Positions 26,334 through 35,186 of a stretch of DNA of 64,000 nucleotides are shown here, piece after piece (positions within the stretch are counted from its first letter, which is position 1; each line of letters starts with the position of its first letter). Under the pieces are notes generated by a model. The model was not told where the DNA came from, did no database searches, and saw nothing but the letters and a program-made list of their open reading frames with translations. This stretch comes from JAWKWH01 sp965204295 (GTDB lineage Bacteria > Pseudomonadota > Alphaproteobacteria > Rhizobiales > Rhizobiaceae). The position numbers were made by a program, and so were the translations under genes. The stretch is taken from contig OZ241973.1 of the NCBI GenBank assembly GCA_965204295.1, positions 3,472,001 to 3,536,000 of the forward strand, read 5' to 3'.

Positions 26334-27593
26334 TCAGAACCGCCGCTCCACGCCCACGGTTACGTTGATGTCGCGCCAGGAATATGCTCTGGCGCGGGAC
26401 TTCACCCGCTGATACGTGACCGTGGCGTAAGGAGTGAAGCCGTTCGCCAGGATGATCCGGCTGCTTTCGACGGTCAGCGCTGCTCCGGTCCCCGTCTCGT
26501 CAAGACTTTCCACATAGACCGACCCCGCGTTATCGAACAGCTTCCGTTCGATGAACGCGCTCGGCCTGAGGGTGATCCCCCGGCCAACGTCGAACGCGCC
26601 GAACGCGGTCAGGCGGAACCGCTGAAAGGCGTCCGGTTCGAACTCCGCGTCCTTGTCTTCGAACGCCAGTCGCGCGCCCAGAGAGGCTCTGGGCGAGACA
26701 GGGCGCGTGGCCGTCAGGCCGAGGGTCACGGCCTGTCCGTCCCGGCTGTCATTGCGCCGGTGATCGATATCGTGCCACGCCGAGGAAACGGCCAGCGTCG
26801 CCCCGGTGTCATAACGCCGCCCGAACGTGGCGCGGAACCCGACGCGGTCTTCCCAGCCCGACCCGCTCAGGAAGCGGCGCGACGCCAAAGGCGCGACGGT
26901 CAGCGTGGAGCGCGGCCAGATGAACCGCGCGCCGGCCTCTGCCGTAAGCGTCAGGTCATCGAACCGCGATCCCGGCCCTTCGTCGCCCGCGGCGACGATC
27001 CGGGCGAAGCCCAGCGTCCGGCGCTTTGGCCCGGACAATCCCGGGAGGTCTCGGCGCAGAGCCGCGCTGAAGGAAAAACGCAGGCCGGGAACTGTCCCGG
27101 GGTCGCGATCCAGCGTGAAGGGAAGCGCTCCGCCTCCCACATCCAGAAGAAGCGTATCGCTCTCGTAGTCGCGGGTATTGCCCAGTTGCGCGACGGCGAC
27201 ATCCGCATCCCATTCAAAGCCCCGGCGGGAGTCTATCGCCCGGATGAACGACAGTATGTTCGCGCGCACGGGTTCGGGGATGTCGCCCGAGAGCGCCGAA
27301 AGAAATTCCGCGCGGGCGCGGCGCCATTGCCCCGAGTCGAAATAGGCCCGGGCCAGTTCGAGGCGCACCCGCACGAGGTCGGGATTCCGCGACAGGATAT
27401 TTGCAAAGATCGCCGCCGCCGCGCGGGGCCGGCCCGCGTTCAAGAGGGCCAGGCCGGTTTCAAACCGGAGCGCGGTTACCCCGGGTCCGGAATCGACCGA
27501 TACCGTCCGGGCGGCCTCGCTGCGGGCCGCCACCGGCGACGATATGGCCAGGACGGCGCTCAGCAACAGGGCGTAAACCGGACGGGGCATCAT
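26334..27593 (-). CDS. Slam-like outer-membrane protein (DUF560)
   Basis: 419 residues with a signal peptide, a short N-terminal TPR region (LALLNAGRPRAAAAIFANIL, LELARAYFDSGQWRRARAEF; residues ~40-115) and a C-terminal beta-barrel of ~290 residues with alternating hydrophobic strands ending in Phe. This is the architecture of surface lipoprotein assembly modifiers (Slam), which move lipoproteins such as TbpB to the outer surface. Immediately upstream (62 bp) is a truncated lipoprotein of the matching substrate type. Whether another intact substrate exists elsewhere is unknown. Confidence 0.85.
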   Translation of the reverse strand: MMPRPVYALLLSAVLAISSPVAARSEAARTVSVDSGPGVTALRFETGLALLNAGRPRAAAAIFANILSRNPDLVRVRLELARAYFDSGQWRRARAEFLSALSGDIPEPVRANILSFIRAIDSRRGFEWDADVAVAQLGNTRDYESDTLLLDVGGGALPFTLDRDPGTVPGLRFSFSAALRRDLPGLSGPKRRTLGFARIVAAGDEGPGSRFDDLTLTAEAGARFIWPRSTLTVAPLASRRFLSGSGWEDRVGFRATFGRRYDTGATLAVSSAWHDIDHRRNDSRDGQAVTLGLTATRPVSPRASLGARLAFEDKDAEFEPDAFQRFRLTAFGAFDVGRGITLRPSAFIERKLFDNAGSVYVESLDETGTGAALTVESSRIILANGFTPYATVTYQRVKSRARAYSWRDINVTVGVERRF

Positions 27594-27655
27594 CGGGAGA
27601 TGTCACAGACGGGGGCCGCTCACCGGTGGTCGGCCCGTCAATTTGCGGAAGCGGC

Positions 27656-28003
27656 CTACTCCCTAATCGCGCCAAATGCGCCGACGATGTTGTCGCTTTC
27701 AAAGATTCCGAGAGCCTCGGCATGGTCCGGTCCGACAAAACCGCCCAGGATACTGTTCCCGGGCTGACCGTCCGCAAAGATCCCGTCTTGACCCACCGCA
27801 AGATTTTCGAAGTCTATCCTCAATGTCGCATGTGGGCTTCCGCGATCGAGATCAACGATATCGGTGAAGTGCGCGTCGACCTCGTTGTCGGCGGAGGCGT
27901 ATATCAGTTCGGCGTCCCCCTGCAGGATGTTGCCGCGATGAGCGCCGCCGACCGGCCACAGGCGCTCGGTCTCGGCAATCCAAGGGTTTTGGGAGACGCC
28001 GGT
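27656..28003 (-). pseudogene. TbpB-like surface lipoprotein, C-terminal fragment only
   Basis: A 115-codon open frame from just after the DsbA-like gene's stop to TAG at 27656-27658, with no ATG, GTG or TTG near its beginning. The text (RGNILQGDAELIYASADNEV, then ILGGFVGPDHAEALGIFE and NIVGAFGAIRE at the end) matches the C-terminal beta-barrel of transferrin-binding-protein-B-like lipoproteins; G-x-F-GP plus GAFGA-x-R is the family ending. Signal peptide, lipobox and N-lobe are absent. It sits directly upstream of a Slam-like gene, the usual place for its substrate. Confidence 0.8.
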
Positions 28004-28741
28004 TCAGCAGACCGTGCTTTGACATGCCCGGAAGTTGGCCACTTTTTCGGTCAGAACCGCACGGCCAAGCGCGCCGAACACCACTTCGTCGCCGACCACG
28101 TAGGAGGGGGTGCCGGTAATCGACAATTCATTGGCAAGCTCATAGGTTTTCGCAAACGCCGCCTGAATTTCGGGATTTTGCATCTCCTTGCGAAGGTCCG
28201 CCTCACTGGCGCCAAGGTCCACGGCAACGCGCATGGCCTTTTCCTCGCCGGCCAGGCCTGGCCCGTTGAGCACCTCACGATGGAAATCCGCGTATTTGTC
28301 TGGATGCAGGGCGCGGAAGGCCATCGAAACAATATGAGCCCTTTGCGAATCCGGTCCCAGAATCGGAAACTCTTTCAGGGCAAATCGCAGTTCGGGGTCT
28401 TTTCTGACCATCTCATCCATGTCGGCCATGGCGCGTTTGCAGAAACCGCAATTGTAATCGAAAAACTCCACGACCGTGATCTCGCCATCGGGATTTCCGA
28501 CGATCCCGTCGTAACCGGCGTTGAATATCTCATTCGCCTGCTCGGTGATTGTCGCCGTCCGCGCGAGACGTTGTTCCTGCTGCTGTCTGATTTCTAGCGC
28601 GGTTTGGGCCGAGGTCAGGGCCGGCGGGTTTGCGCCTGTCACCACGCCCCGAGCGCGCTCGGCAAAGCCTGGACTGCTGCTACAACCCGACAGGGCGATT
28701 CCCGCCGCACAGAAGACGATAAACAACATAATACGAATCAT
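28004..28741 (-). CDS. DsbA/Com1-like thioredoxin-fold lipoprotein
   Basis: 245 residues from the ATG at 28739-28741; the open frame extends 60 codons further but that part lacks a signal sequence. MIRIMLFIVFCAAGIALSGC is a lipoprotein signal with lipobox LSGC. The thioredoxin domain starts at VVEFFDYNCGFCKRAMADMD with active-site CGFC and has the cis-Pro loop GTPSYVVGD. The family oxidises or isomerises periplasmic disulfides. A helical Gln/Ala-rich linker separates the lipid anchor from the domain. The stop directly abuts the lipoprotein fragment downstream. Confidence 0.9.
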   Translation of the reverse strand: MIRIMLFIVFCAAGIALSGCSSSPGFAERARGVVTGANPPALTSAQTALEIRQQQEQRLARTATITEQANEIFNAGYDGIVGNPDGEITVVEFFDYNCGFCKRAMADMDEMVRKDPELRFALKEFPILGPDSQRAHIVSMAFRALHPDKYADFHREVLNGPGLAGEEKAMRVAVDLGASEADLRKEMQNPEIQAAFAKTYELANELSITGTPSYVVGDEVVFGALGRAVLTEKVANFRACQSTVC

Positions 28742-28845
28742 GGAAATGTCCCCGTTTTTATTCAGATAAACGCCCACCCCGGCACTCTGCAAGACGATTA
28801 TGTTGTCCGCAAACCTGTCAAGGAAAAACGCCAGTGCCCGCCGAA

Positions 28846-28874
28846 TGAAAAAGGGCGCCGCAACGGGCGCCCTT
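28846..28874 (-). terminator. Rho-independent terminator of the BMP operon
   Basis: In minus-strand sense AAGGGCGCC and GGCGCCCTT form a perfect 9-bp stem with a 6-nt loop, followed by TTT. It lies 13 bp past the stop of the binding-protein gene. Confidence 0.88.
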
Positions 28875-28886
28875 CCCGTCATCCGG

Positions 28887-29957
28887 TTATCGGGGCAGTG
28901 TGTCGTCCACGCCCGCGACATAGAAATTCATGCCAAGAAGCGCGCCGAGGTCGGCCTGTTCGCCTTCCTTGAGCCATTCCGATCCGTCCTGCTTCATGAT
29001 CGGCCCGGTGAAGGGCTCCAATTCCCCGGAGGCGATCATGGCAGTGGTTTCCTCGGCCAGAGCCTTCACGTCGTCCGGCATATTGGTGAATGGCGCCATG
29101 ACGACATTGCCTTCGGCCAGACCATGCCAGACGTCATGCTGCTCCCAATCGCCGTCGATCACCGCTTTGACGCGCTCGACGTAATAGGGACCCCAATCGT
29201 CGATGATCGCGGTCAGTTGGGTTTCCCTGCCGAAGGCGATCATGTCGGACGCCTGACCGAAAGCCTTGACGCCGCGTTCGGCCGCCACCTGCATCGGCGC
29301 CGTCGAATCGGTATGCTGCGTGACGATATCGACGCCCTGGTCGATCAGCGCCTTCGCGGCATCGGCTTCGCGGCCCGGATCGAACCAGGTGTTCGCCCAG
29401 ACGACTTTCAGCTTGAAGTCGGGGTTGATCGACTGCGCGCCGAGAATGAACGAATTGATGCCACGCACCACTTCCGGGATCGGGAACGATGCAATGTAGC
29501 CGGCCACGCCCGTCGTCGACATTTTCGCCGCGATTTGGCCCTGGACGTAGCGGCCCTGATAGAATTTCGACGAGTAGGTCGAAACATTCTCATGTTCGCG
29601 CTTGTATCCCGTGGCGTGCTCGAATTTCACATCCTTGAACTTGCCGGCGACCTTGTTGGTCGCATCCATGTAGCCGAATGAGGTCGTGAAGATAATGTTG
29701 CAGCCGGAGCGGGCAAAACGCTCCAGCGCACGCTCCGAATCCGCGCCTTCCGGCACACTTTCCAGATACGCCGTTTCCACCGCGTCGCCAAATTCCTTTT
29801 CGACATCAAGACGGCCCCGATCATGCTGGTACGACCAGCCGAAATCGCCGATCGGACCGACATAGATAAAGCACGCCTTCGTCCTGGCTTCGACCGCCCC
29901 CGCCGCCATGGCGGCGATTGCCGCCGAAGCCAATAGTGTCGTCATTGTTTTCATCAT
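28887..29957 (-). CDS. BMP-family ABC transporter substrate-binding protein
   Basis: 356 residues with signal peptide (MMKTMTTLLASAAIAAMAAG), start after GGAGGAACC. The BMP/PnrA pattern is visible: ACFIYVGPIGDFGWSYQHDR, GCNIIFTTSFGYMDATNKVA, the GVAGYIASFPIPEVVRGINS stretch and GVDIVTQHTDSTAPMQVA. This family binds nucleosides or related compounds in the periplasm. It is the last gene of a four-gene unit with two permeases and a double-domain ATPase, ending in a strong terminator. Confidence 0.92.
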   Translation of the reverse strand: MMKTMTTLLASAAIAAMAAGAVEARTKACFIYVGPIGDFGWSYQHDRGRLDVEKEFGDAVETAYLESVPEGADSERALERFARSGCNIIFTTSFGYMDATNKVAGKFKDVKFEHATGYKREHENVSTYSSKFYQGRYVQGQIAAKMSTTGVAGYIASFPIPEVVRGINSFILGAQSINPDFKLKVVWANTWFDPGREADAAKALIDQGVDIVTQHTDSTAPMQVAAERGVKAFGQASDMIAFGRETQLTAIIDDWGPYYVERVKAVIDGDWEQHDVWHGLAEGNVVMAPFTNMPDDVKALAEETTAMIASGELEPFTGPIMKQDGSEWLKEGEQADLGALLGMNFYVAGVDDTLPR

Positions 29958-29995
29958 TGAGGTTCCTCCGTTGGATTATGAAACTGTCCCGGCGA

Positions 29996-30970
29996 TCATC
30001 GGCTTGGCGCGAATGGTTTTCCGAGCGAAGCCGGGGTGTTCATCATTGTCAGCCGCCTGTTTCGTGAAATGAGCACGAGAACCAGTATCGTTGCAAGATA
30101 AGGCAGCGATGAAAGAAACTGCGAAGGCACCGACTTGACCAGGCCGGCAATCCAGAAAATCGGGCCGGGCAGGAATTCGAGATCGCGGAGACCGATCGCC
30201 TGAATGTGCAGTTGCGCGATGGTGATGGCGCCGAACAAATAGGCGCCCGCGAGCACCCGCAGCGGACGCCATGATGCAAAGACGACCAGGGCAAGCGCGA
30301 TCCAGCCGCGTCCGGCGGTCATGTTCTCCACCCATTGTGGTGTGTAGACCAGTGACAGAAACGCCCCCGACAGTCCGGCGCAGGCTCCGCCGAATATCAC
30401 CGCAAGATACCGGACCAACAGCACGTTGACGCCAAGTGCATGGGCCGAGCCGTGGCTGTCGCCCACCGCGCGCAGAGTAAGGCCGGCCCTGGTCCTGAAC
30501 AGGAACCACATGACCGCGATCGTCAGCGCGACCGAAATGTAGAAGATAGGATCCTGGCCAAAAAGAAGTCTGCCGACCAGCGGGATTTCAGAAAGCAGGG
30601 GTATGGAGATGGCTTCAAGCCTGATGCCGGGCAATCCGATAAAGGCTTCACCGATCATGCCGGAAACACCGAGCCCCAACAGCGTGAGCGCCAGGCCGGT
30701 CGCGACCTGATTGGTGACCAGCGTCAGCACCAGGAACGCGAACAACAAGGAGAAGAGAGCGCCGGCGACAATCGCGCACAGGACGCCGGTCCATGGCGAA
30801 CCGCTGATATACGCCATGCCGAATCCGGCGACGGCGCCCATCACCATCATGCCTTCGACGCCAAGATTGAGAACGCCCGAACGTTCGGCCACGAGCTCGC
30901 CGGTCGCCGCGATCAAAAGCGGCGTCGCGGCTGTTGCGATGGTCAAAAGAATGGCTTCAAGCATACCCAT
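29996..30970 (-). CDS. Nucleoside-type ABC transporter permease (second)
   Basis: 324 residues, about eight to nine membrane helices. Family text: GELVAERSGVLNLGVEGMMV near the N-terminus and TAGRGWIALALVVFASWRPL. The pattern matches the second permease of BMP/YufNOPQ-like importers. Its start overlaps the end of the first permease gene by 14 bp. Confidence 0.9.
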   Translation of the reverse strand: MGMLEAILLTIATAATPLLIAATGELVAERSGVLNLGVEGMMVMGAVAGFGMAYISGSPWTGVLCAIVAGALFSLLFAFLVLTLVTNQVATGLALTLLGLGVSGMIGEAFIGLPGIRLEAISIPLLSEIPLVGRLLFGQDPIFYISVALTIAVMWFLFRTRAGLTLRAVGDSHGSAHALGVNVLLVRYLAVIFGGACAGLSGAFLSLVYTPQWVENMTAGRGWIALALVVFASWRPLRVLAGAYLFGAITIAQLHIQAIGLRDLEFLPGPIFWIAGLVKSVPSQFLSSLPYLATILVLVLISRNRRLTMMNTPASLGKPFAPSR

Positions 30971-32057
30971 GATCAGTTCCTGCGCCGGCCCGGGACCGCA
31001 TCACCGGCTTGATCCGATAATGAATGAGCGTATCTGTCGCGAGTACGAAGAACAGCAGCATGCCCTGGAAGACGCGCGCCGCCTTGTCCGAAAGACCGAG
31101 CGAAATCTGCGCCGCTTCGCCGCCGAGATATGACAGTGCGAGGATGAGACCGGCGGCGACGATGCCCAGCGGGTTCAATCGGCCGAGAAACGCAACGATA
31201 ATGGCGGTAAATCCGTAACCGGGAGAGATGACGGGCCTTAGCTGTCCGATGGCGCCCGACACCTCGGAAATTCCGGCCAGGCCGGCCAGCCCGCCCGACA
31301 CCAGAAAGGCAAAGAAAACCATCCGGCCGGTTGAGAATCCGGCGAACCTGCCGGCGCGCGGCGATTGACCCAGTACGCGAACCTCATAGCCCTTCAGTGT
31401 TTTCGACATCATGAGCCAAAGCGCCAGTGCGGCGATCAGGGCAAAGATGAAGCCCCAGTGTGCACGGCCCGAAGACGAGATAATCTCCGGCAGGACGGCG
31501 TATTCGTGAAACTGCCTCGTCTCGGGGAAATTGAAGCCCTCCGGATTGCGCCATGGTCCGCGCACCAGCCAATCCAGGAACAATTGGGCGACATAGACCA
31601 GCATAAGGCTTGAAAGGATTTCGTTCGTATTGAATCGGACCTTCAAAAATGCCGGGATCGCGCCGTACGCCGCGCCGCCCGCCATCCCCAGCGCCATCAT
31701 GATCGGAAGGACCAGGAAAATTTGTACATCGGGAAACAGCACCGGCGGGATCGATCCGGCAACCGCGCCCATGATGAATTGGCCTTCCGCTCCGATGTTC
31801 CAGTTGTTGGATGTGAAGCAGACAGCGAGACCGACGGCGATCAGGATCAGCGGCGCGGCCTTGATCGCCAGTTCATGAAGCGACCAGATCTCGCGCAGCG
31901 GATCGATGAAATAGAAATACAGCGCGTCAAACGGGTTTTTTCCGAGCGCCGCGAATAACAGCCCGCCTGCGATCATCGTCAGCGCCAGGGCGATGAACGG
32001 CGACAGCACCGAGAACAGCACCGAGTGCTGCGGTCGTTTTGTCAGTTCGATCCGCAT
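30957..32057 (-). CDS. Nucleoside-type ABC transporter permease (first)
   Basis: 366 residues with about nine helices and a cytosolic N-terminus. Conserved stretches are CFTSNNWNIGAEGQFIMGAV and a long PVISPGYGFTAIIVAFLGRL. This is the first permease of BMP-type importers. Its ATG directly follows the ATPase stop with no gap, suggesting translational coupling. Confidence 0.9.
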   Translation of the reverse strand: MRIELTKRPQHSVLFSVLSPFIALALTMIAGGLLFAALGKNPFDALYFYFIDPLREIWSLHELAIKAAPLILIAVGLAVCFTSNNWNIGAEGQFIMGAVAGSIPPVLFPDVQIFLVLPIMMALGMAGGAAYGAIPAFLKVRFNTNEILSSLMLVYVAQLFLDWLVRGPWRNPEGFNFPETRQFHEYAVLPEIISSSGRAHWGFIFALIAALALWLMMSKTLKGYEVRVLGQSPRAGRFAGFSTGRMVFFAFLVSGGLAGLAGISEVSGAIGQLRPVISPGYGFTAIIVAFLGRLNPLGIVAAGLILALSYLGGEAAQISLGLSDKAARVFQGMLLFFVLATDTLIHYRIKPVMRSRAGAGTDHGYA

Positions 32058-33629
32058 CTATATGGTCCCGTGACCGTGTTCGACGTGCCCCGGCTCGGTG
32101 CCGCCCATCAACAGGCCCATCTTTTCAAAAGTCGCTTCGGCGATCGGCAGCGGTTCGGAGAGTTCTCCATTGTGCATCACGGCAATCGCATCGCAGATTT
32201 CAAACAGTTCGTCGAGATCCTGGCTGATCACGAGCACCGCCGAACCGGATCTTGCGAGGTCGATGAGAGATTGACGAATGCGCGCCGCGGCTCCGGCGTC
32301 CACACCCCATGTCGGCTGGTTGACGACCATGACCTTCGGCTGCCGGTCCAGTTCGCGTCCGATGATGAATTTTTGCAGGTTGCCGCCGGACAGGGCGGAA
32401 GCTTCCGGGTCTTCACCGCTCTTGCGGACGTCCATCGCCTTGGAAATTCGCTTTGCCGCGCTGTCGATCGCGTCATGCTTGATGACCCCAAGCCCGCCGA
32501 GAAACGCCGTTGAATCGGTTGTGTGACGCGACAGCAGCAAATTGTCGGACAGTTTCATCTCCGGAACCGCTCCATGCCCCAGGCGTTCTTCGGGGACGAA
32601 GCCGACGCCCTGATTGCGGCGTTCGGTTATGCTCAGGCGGCCGGCGTCCTGACCGCGAAAGCGCACCGTCGACGCATCGGATTGCAAGACCTCTCCCGAA
32701 ATCGCTTCAAAGAACTCCCCCTGACCGTTGCCCGCGACACCGGCCATGCCAATGACCTCGCCGGCCCGCACATTGAGCGAAACGCCTCTGAGCGGAATGG
32801 AAAATGGCGTGGCGGGCGGGCGGGCGAGGTCTTTTACTTCGATCAGTATTTCGCCTTCGCCGGTACCGCCGGAAGGCGTCCGCGCGGCATTCGTGACTTC
32901 TTCTCCGACCATCATATTGGCGAGAGACGCCGCCGTTTCCTTTTTGGGATCGCAGTGATTCACCACCCTGCCGTGACGCAGCACCGTCGCGGCGGCGCAC
33001 ATGCGCTTCACCTCCTCGAGGCGGTGAGAAATGTAGAGGATGGATTTGCCCTCGTCGCGCAGGCGCTCCAGCGTCTCGAATAGTTTGTCGGCTTCCTGCG
33101 GAGTCAGCACCGATGTCGGCTCGTCAAGGATAATCAGTTCCGGCTCCTGAAGCAGGCAGCGGATAATCTCAATGCGCTGCCTTTCACCGACTGACAGGTC
33201 ACCGACCATCGAATACGGATCGAGCGGAAGGCCATAGGACTCCGAGAGGGATTTGGCCCTCTCGGCGATTGTGGTAATCGGTGCGCCCCTGTCGAGCGAC
33301 AACGCTATGTTTTCGGCCGCGGTCAACGCTTCGAAAAGCGAGAAGTGCTGGAACACCATTCCGATTCCGAGCGCCCGGGCTTCGCCCGGGCTGCGGATTG
33401 AAACGGTATTTCCGTCCCATTTGATCTCACCGCCATTTGGTTCGAGCGATCCAAACAGCATCTTGACCAGCGTGGATTTTCCGGCGCCGTTTTCGCCCAG
33501 CAGCGAGTGGATTTCACCCTTTTCGATTATCAGTTCGACAGCGTCGCAAGCTCGCAGTTCGCCGAACACCTTCGTAAGGCCGAGCGCCTCAAGCAAAGGC
33601 GCTGCGCCGTTTTCGGGCACACTTGGCAC
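32058..33629 (-). CDS. Nucleoside-type ABC transporter ATPase, two NBDs
   Basis: 523 residues with two nucleotide-binding domains. The first is canonical: GENGAGKSTLVKMLFGSLEP, signature LSVGERQRIEI, Walker B LIILDEPTSVLT. The second is degenerate in Walker A (GVAGNGQGEFFEAI) but has LSGGNLQKFIIGREL, as usual in RbsA/YufO-like proteins. First gene of the operon ATPase-permease-permease-binding protein. Confidence 0.92.
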   Translation of the reverse strand: MPSVPENGAAPLLEALGLTKVFGELRACDAVELIIEKGEIHSLLGENGAGKSTLVKMLFGSLEPNGGEIKWDGNTVSIRSPGEARALGIGMVFQHFSLFEALTAAENIALSLDRGAPITTIAERAKSLSESYGLPLDPYSMVGDLSVGERQRIEIIRCLLQEPELIILDEPTSVLTPQEADKLFETLERLRDEGKSILYISHRLEEVKRMCAAATVLRHGRVVNHCDPKKETAASLANMMVGEEVTNAARTPSGGTGEGEILIEVKDLARPPATPFSIPLRGVSLNVRAGEVIGMAGVAGNGQGEFFEAISGEVLQSDASTVRFRGQDAGRLSITERRNQGVGFVPEERLGHGAVPEMKLSDNLLLSRHTTDSTAFLGGLGVIKHDAIDSAAKRISKAMDVRKSGEDPEASALSGGNLQKFIIGRELDRQPKVMVVNQPTWGVDAGAAARIRQSLIDLARSGSAVLVISQDLDELFEICDAIAVMHNGELSEPLPIAEATFEKMGLLMGGTEPGHVEHGHGTI

Positions 33630-33774
33630 GTCCGGCTCCTCCAGCGTCGCCCACGGATATGCGGGCTTTCCAACCTGACGGCATCGTAAGCCCGACGGAT
33701 TATCGCCGTAAAGCGGGGTAAAACGAAAACACCTTCAAATTTTTCGAAGCGAATGGCATGGAACCGCGATGAAG

Positions 33775-34521
33775 TCAGTTTTTGTTCCTTGCACCCAGAT
33801 TCGGAAAAAGCTGCATCATCCCTCCTATACAGAAAAGATAGACGCCCGAGGCCGCGATACCGATTTTTGTCCATTGGTCCGCGTGCATGTTCTGCAACAA
33901 GGCGGCCATCCCCAAAACGCACCACAGAAGGAATATGCCCAAATTCAGATTCCGAAGCCGCATGACGCGCACCGGATGCAAAAAATAGACCGGCGTGAAA
34001 CTCAAGGCCGCCGCGATCAGAACGACACCGAATGAAAGCATTTCACCCGGTTCGATGACGAACAGGGTGAACACGATCATGTTCCAGACGACCGGAAAAC
34101 CCTTGAAGAAATTCTCTTTCGTTTTCATGCCGGTATCGGCGTAGTAGATCGCGCTGGAAACAACGATGATCGCGGCCGCGGCGAAGGACAGCCCCTCCCC
34201 CATGAAGCCGCGCTGATAGAGAGCAAATGCCGGGATCAGCACATAAGTGACATAGTCGATGATATTGTCGAGAAGATCGCCCGACCAGTTCGGCAGCACG
34301 TGCTTTACATGAAGCTTGCGCGCAATCGGGCCATCGATCCCATCGACAAGCAACGCCAGACCGAGCCACCAGAACATGGCCGCCCAGCGTTGTTCGCTTG
34401 CCGCGACCAGAGAAAGAAACGCCAGGAACGAGCCCGACGCCGTAAGCAGGTGAACCGAAAACGCTTTTGCCTGTGGCGCTGTCACCTTCTTCATCGGCTT
34501 GGGCATCGGCGGTTTTTTCAC
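33775..34521 (-). CDS. pcs: Phosphatidylcholine synthase (CDP-alcohol transferase)
   Basis: 248 residues, integral membrane, with about eight helices. The CDP-alcohol phosphotransferase motif DG-x2-AR...G-x3-D-x3-D is present as DGIDGPIARKL followed by GDLLDNIIDYV. Pcs condenses CDP-diacylglycerol with choline to make phosphatidylcholine, a lipid common in host-associated and marine alphaproteobacteria. Later text (YYADTGMKTKENFFKGFPVV) also fits Pcs. The ATG overlaps the DUF1326 gene stop (ATGA), so they are cotranscribed, although the functional link is unclear. Confidence 0.9.
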   Translation of the reverse strand: MKKPPMPKPMKKVTAPQAKAFSVHLLTASGSFLAFLSLVAASEQRWAAMFWWLGLALLVDGIDGPIARKLHVKHVLPNWSGDLLDNIIDYVTYVLIPAFALYQRGFMGEGLSFAAAAIIVVSSAIYYADTGMKTKENFFKGFPVVWNMIVFTLFVIEPGEMLSFGVVLIAAALSFTPVYFLHPVRVMRLRNLNLGIFLLWCVLGMAALLQNMHADQWTKIGIAASGVYLFCIGGMMQLFPNLGARNKN

Positions 34522-35159
34522 GGACCGCGCCAGTCCAGTTTGCAGATCTCCGCCGATCTCCCGCCGAAGTTCCAGTTTCTGCCAAAAGCGCGGAAACGAC
34601 TCTTGTCGGAGCGCGCGACGATAATCTCTTCGGCAATCCAGTATTCGGAATTGCTGATGACGGTATCGCCTTCCCTGTCATTTCCGCGAATTGGCGTGAT
34701 CGCGCCGTCAATGATTTTGGGTATCTGGAATATGCGCGTTTTGCCGTCGGTTTCGTAGGAGATGGGCTCGCGCTTGACGCCTAGAAATTTCCCGACCATG
34801 ATCGACAGCAACGAAGTCGTGCCTCCGGCTTTGCCGGAAAAAATCCTGGTGATCGCCTTTTCCGCGTAGATTGACGCCTTTTTGTCAATGAACAGGCCGG
34901 CCGTCCAGTTACCCCGGCTCATATAGCCCGGAATCTCCATGACCAGACCAAGATTGACGCCTGAAAGATCGACGTCATCATAGTGACCCTGATCAATGCG
35001 GAACCCGGCCCATGTCTGGCAGTAACCTTCGGTGGGCGGGTGCTGGCCAAGGGACAACACGCACGGGCAGAATACCGTGCAATTGCATGAGAGGATCAAT
35101 TCGCCCTTCATTGCCCAACTTTCTACAGCCATTTCTTTCTGAAACTCCCTCTCGTTCAT
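34518..35159 (-). CDS. DUF1326 domain protein
   Basis: 213 residues. The Cys-rich N-terminal signature LILSCNCTVFCPCVLSLGQ (CNC...CPC) is diagnostic of DUF1326; the Cys cluster suggests metal or thiol chemistry, not demonstrated. DUF1326 genes are regularly next to DUF2182 membrane proteins, as here (27-bp gap). Function unknown. Followed by pcs with a 4-bp overlap. Confidence 0.85.
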   Translation of the reverse strand: MNEREFQKEMAVESWAMKGELILSCNCTVFCPCVLSLGQHPPTEGYCQTWAGFRIDQGHYDDVDLSGVNLGLVMEIPGYMSRGNWTAGLFIDKKASIYAEKAITRIFSGKAGGTTSLLSIMVGKFLGVKREPISYETDGKTRIFQIPKIIDGAITPIRGNDREGDTVISNSEYWIAEEIIVARSDKSRFRAFGRNWNFGGRSAEICKLDWRGP

Positions 35160-35186
35160 AGTGGGATTAAATGGGATTAGATGAGA

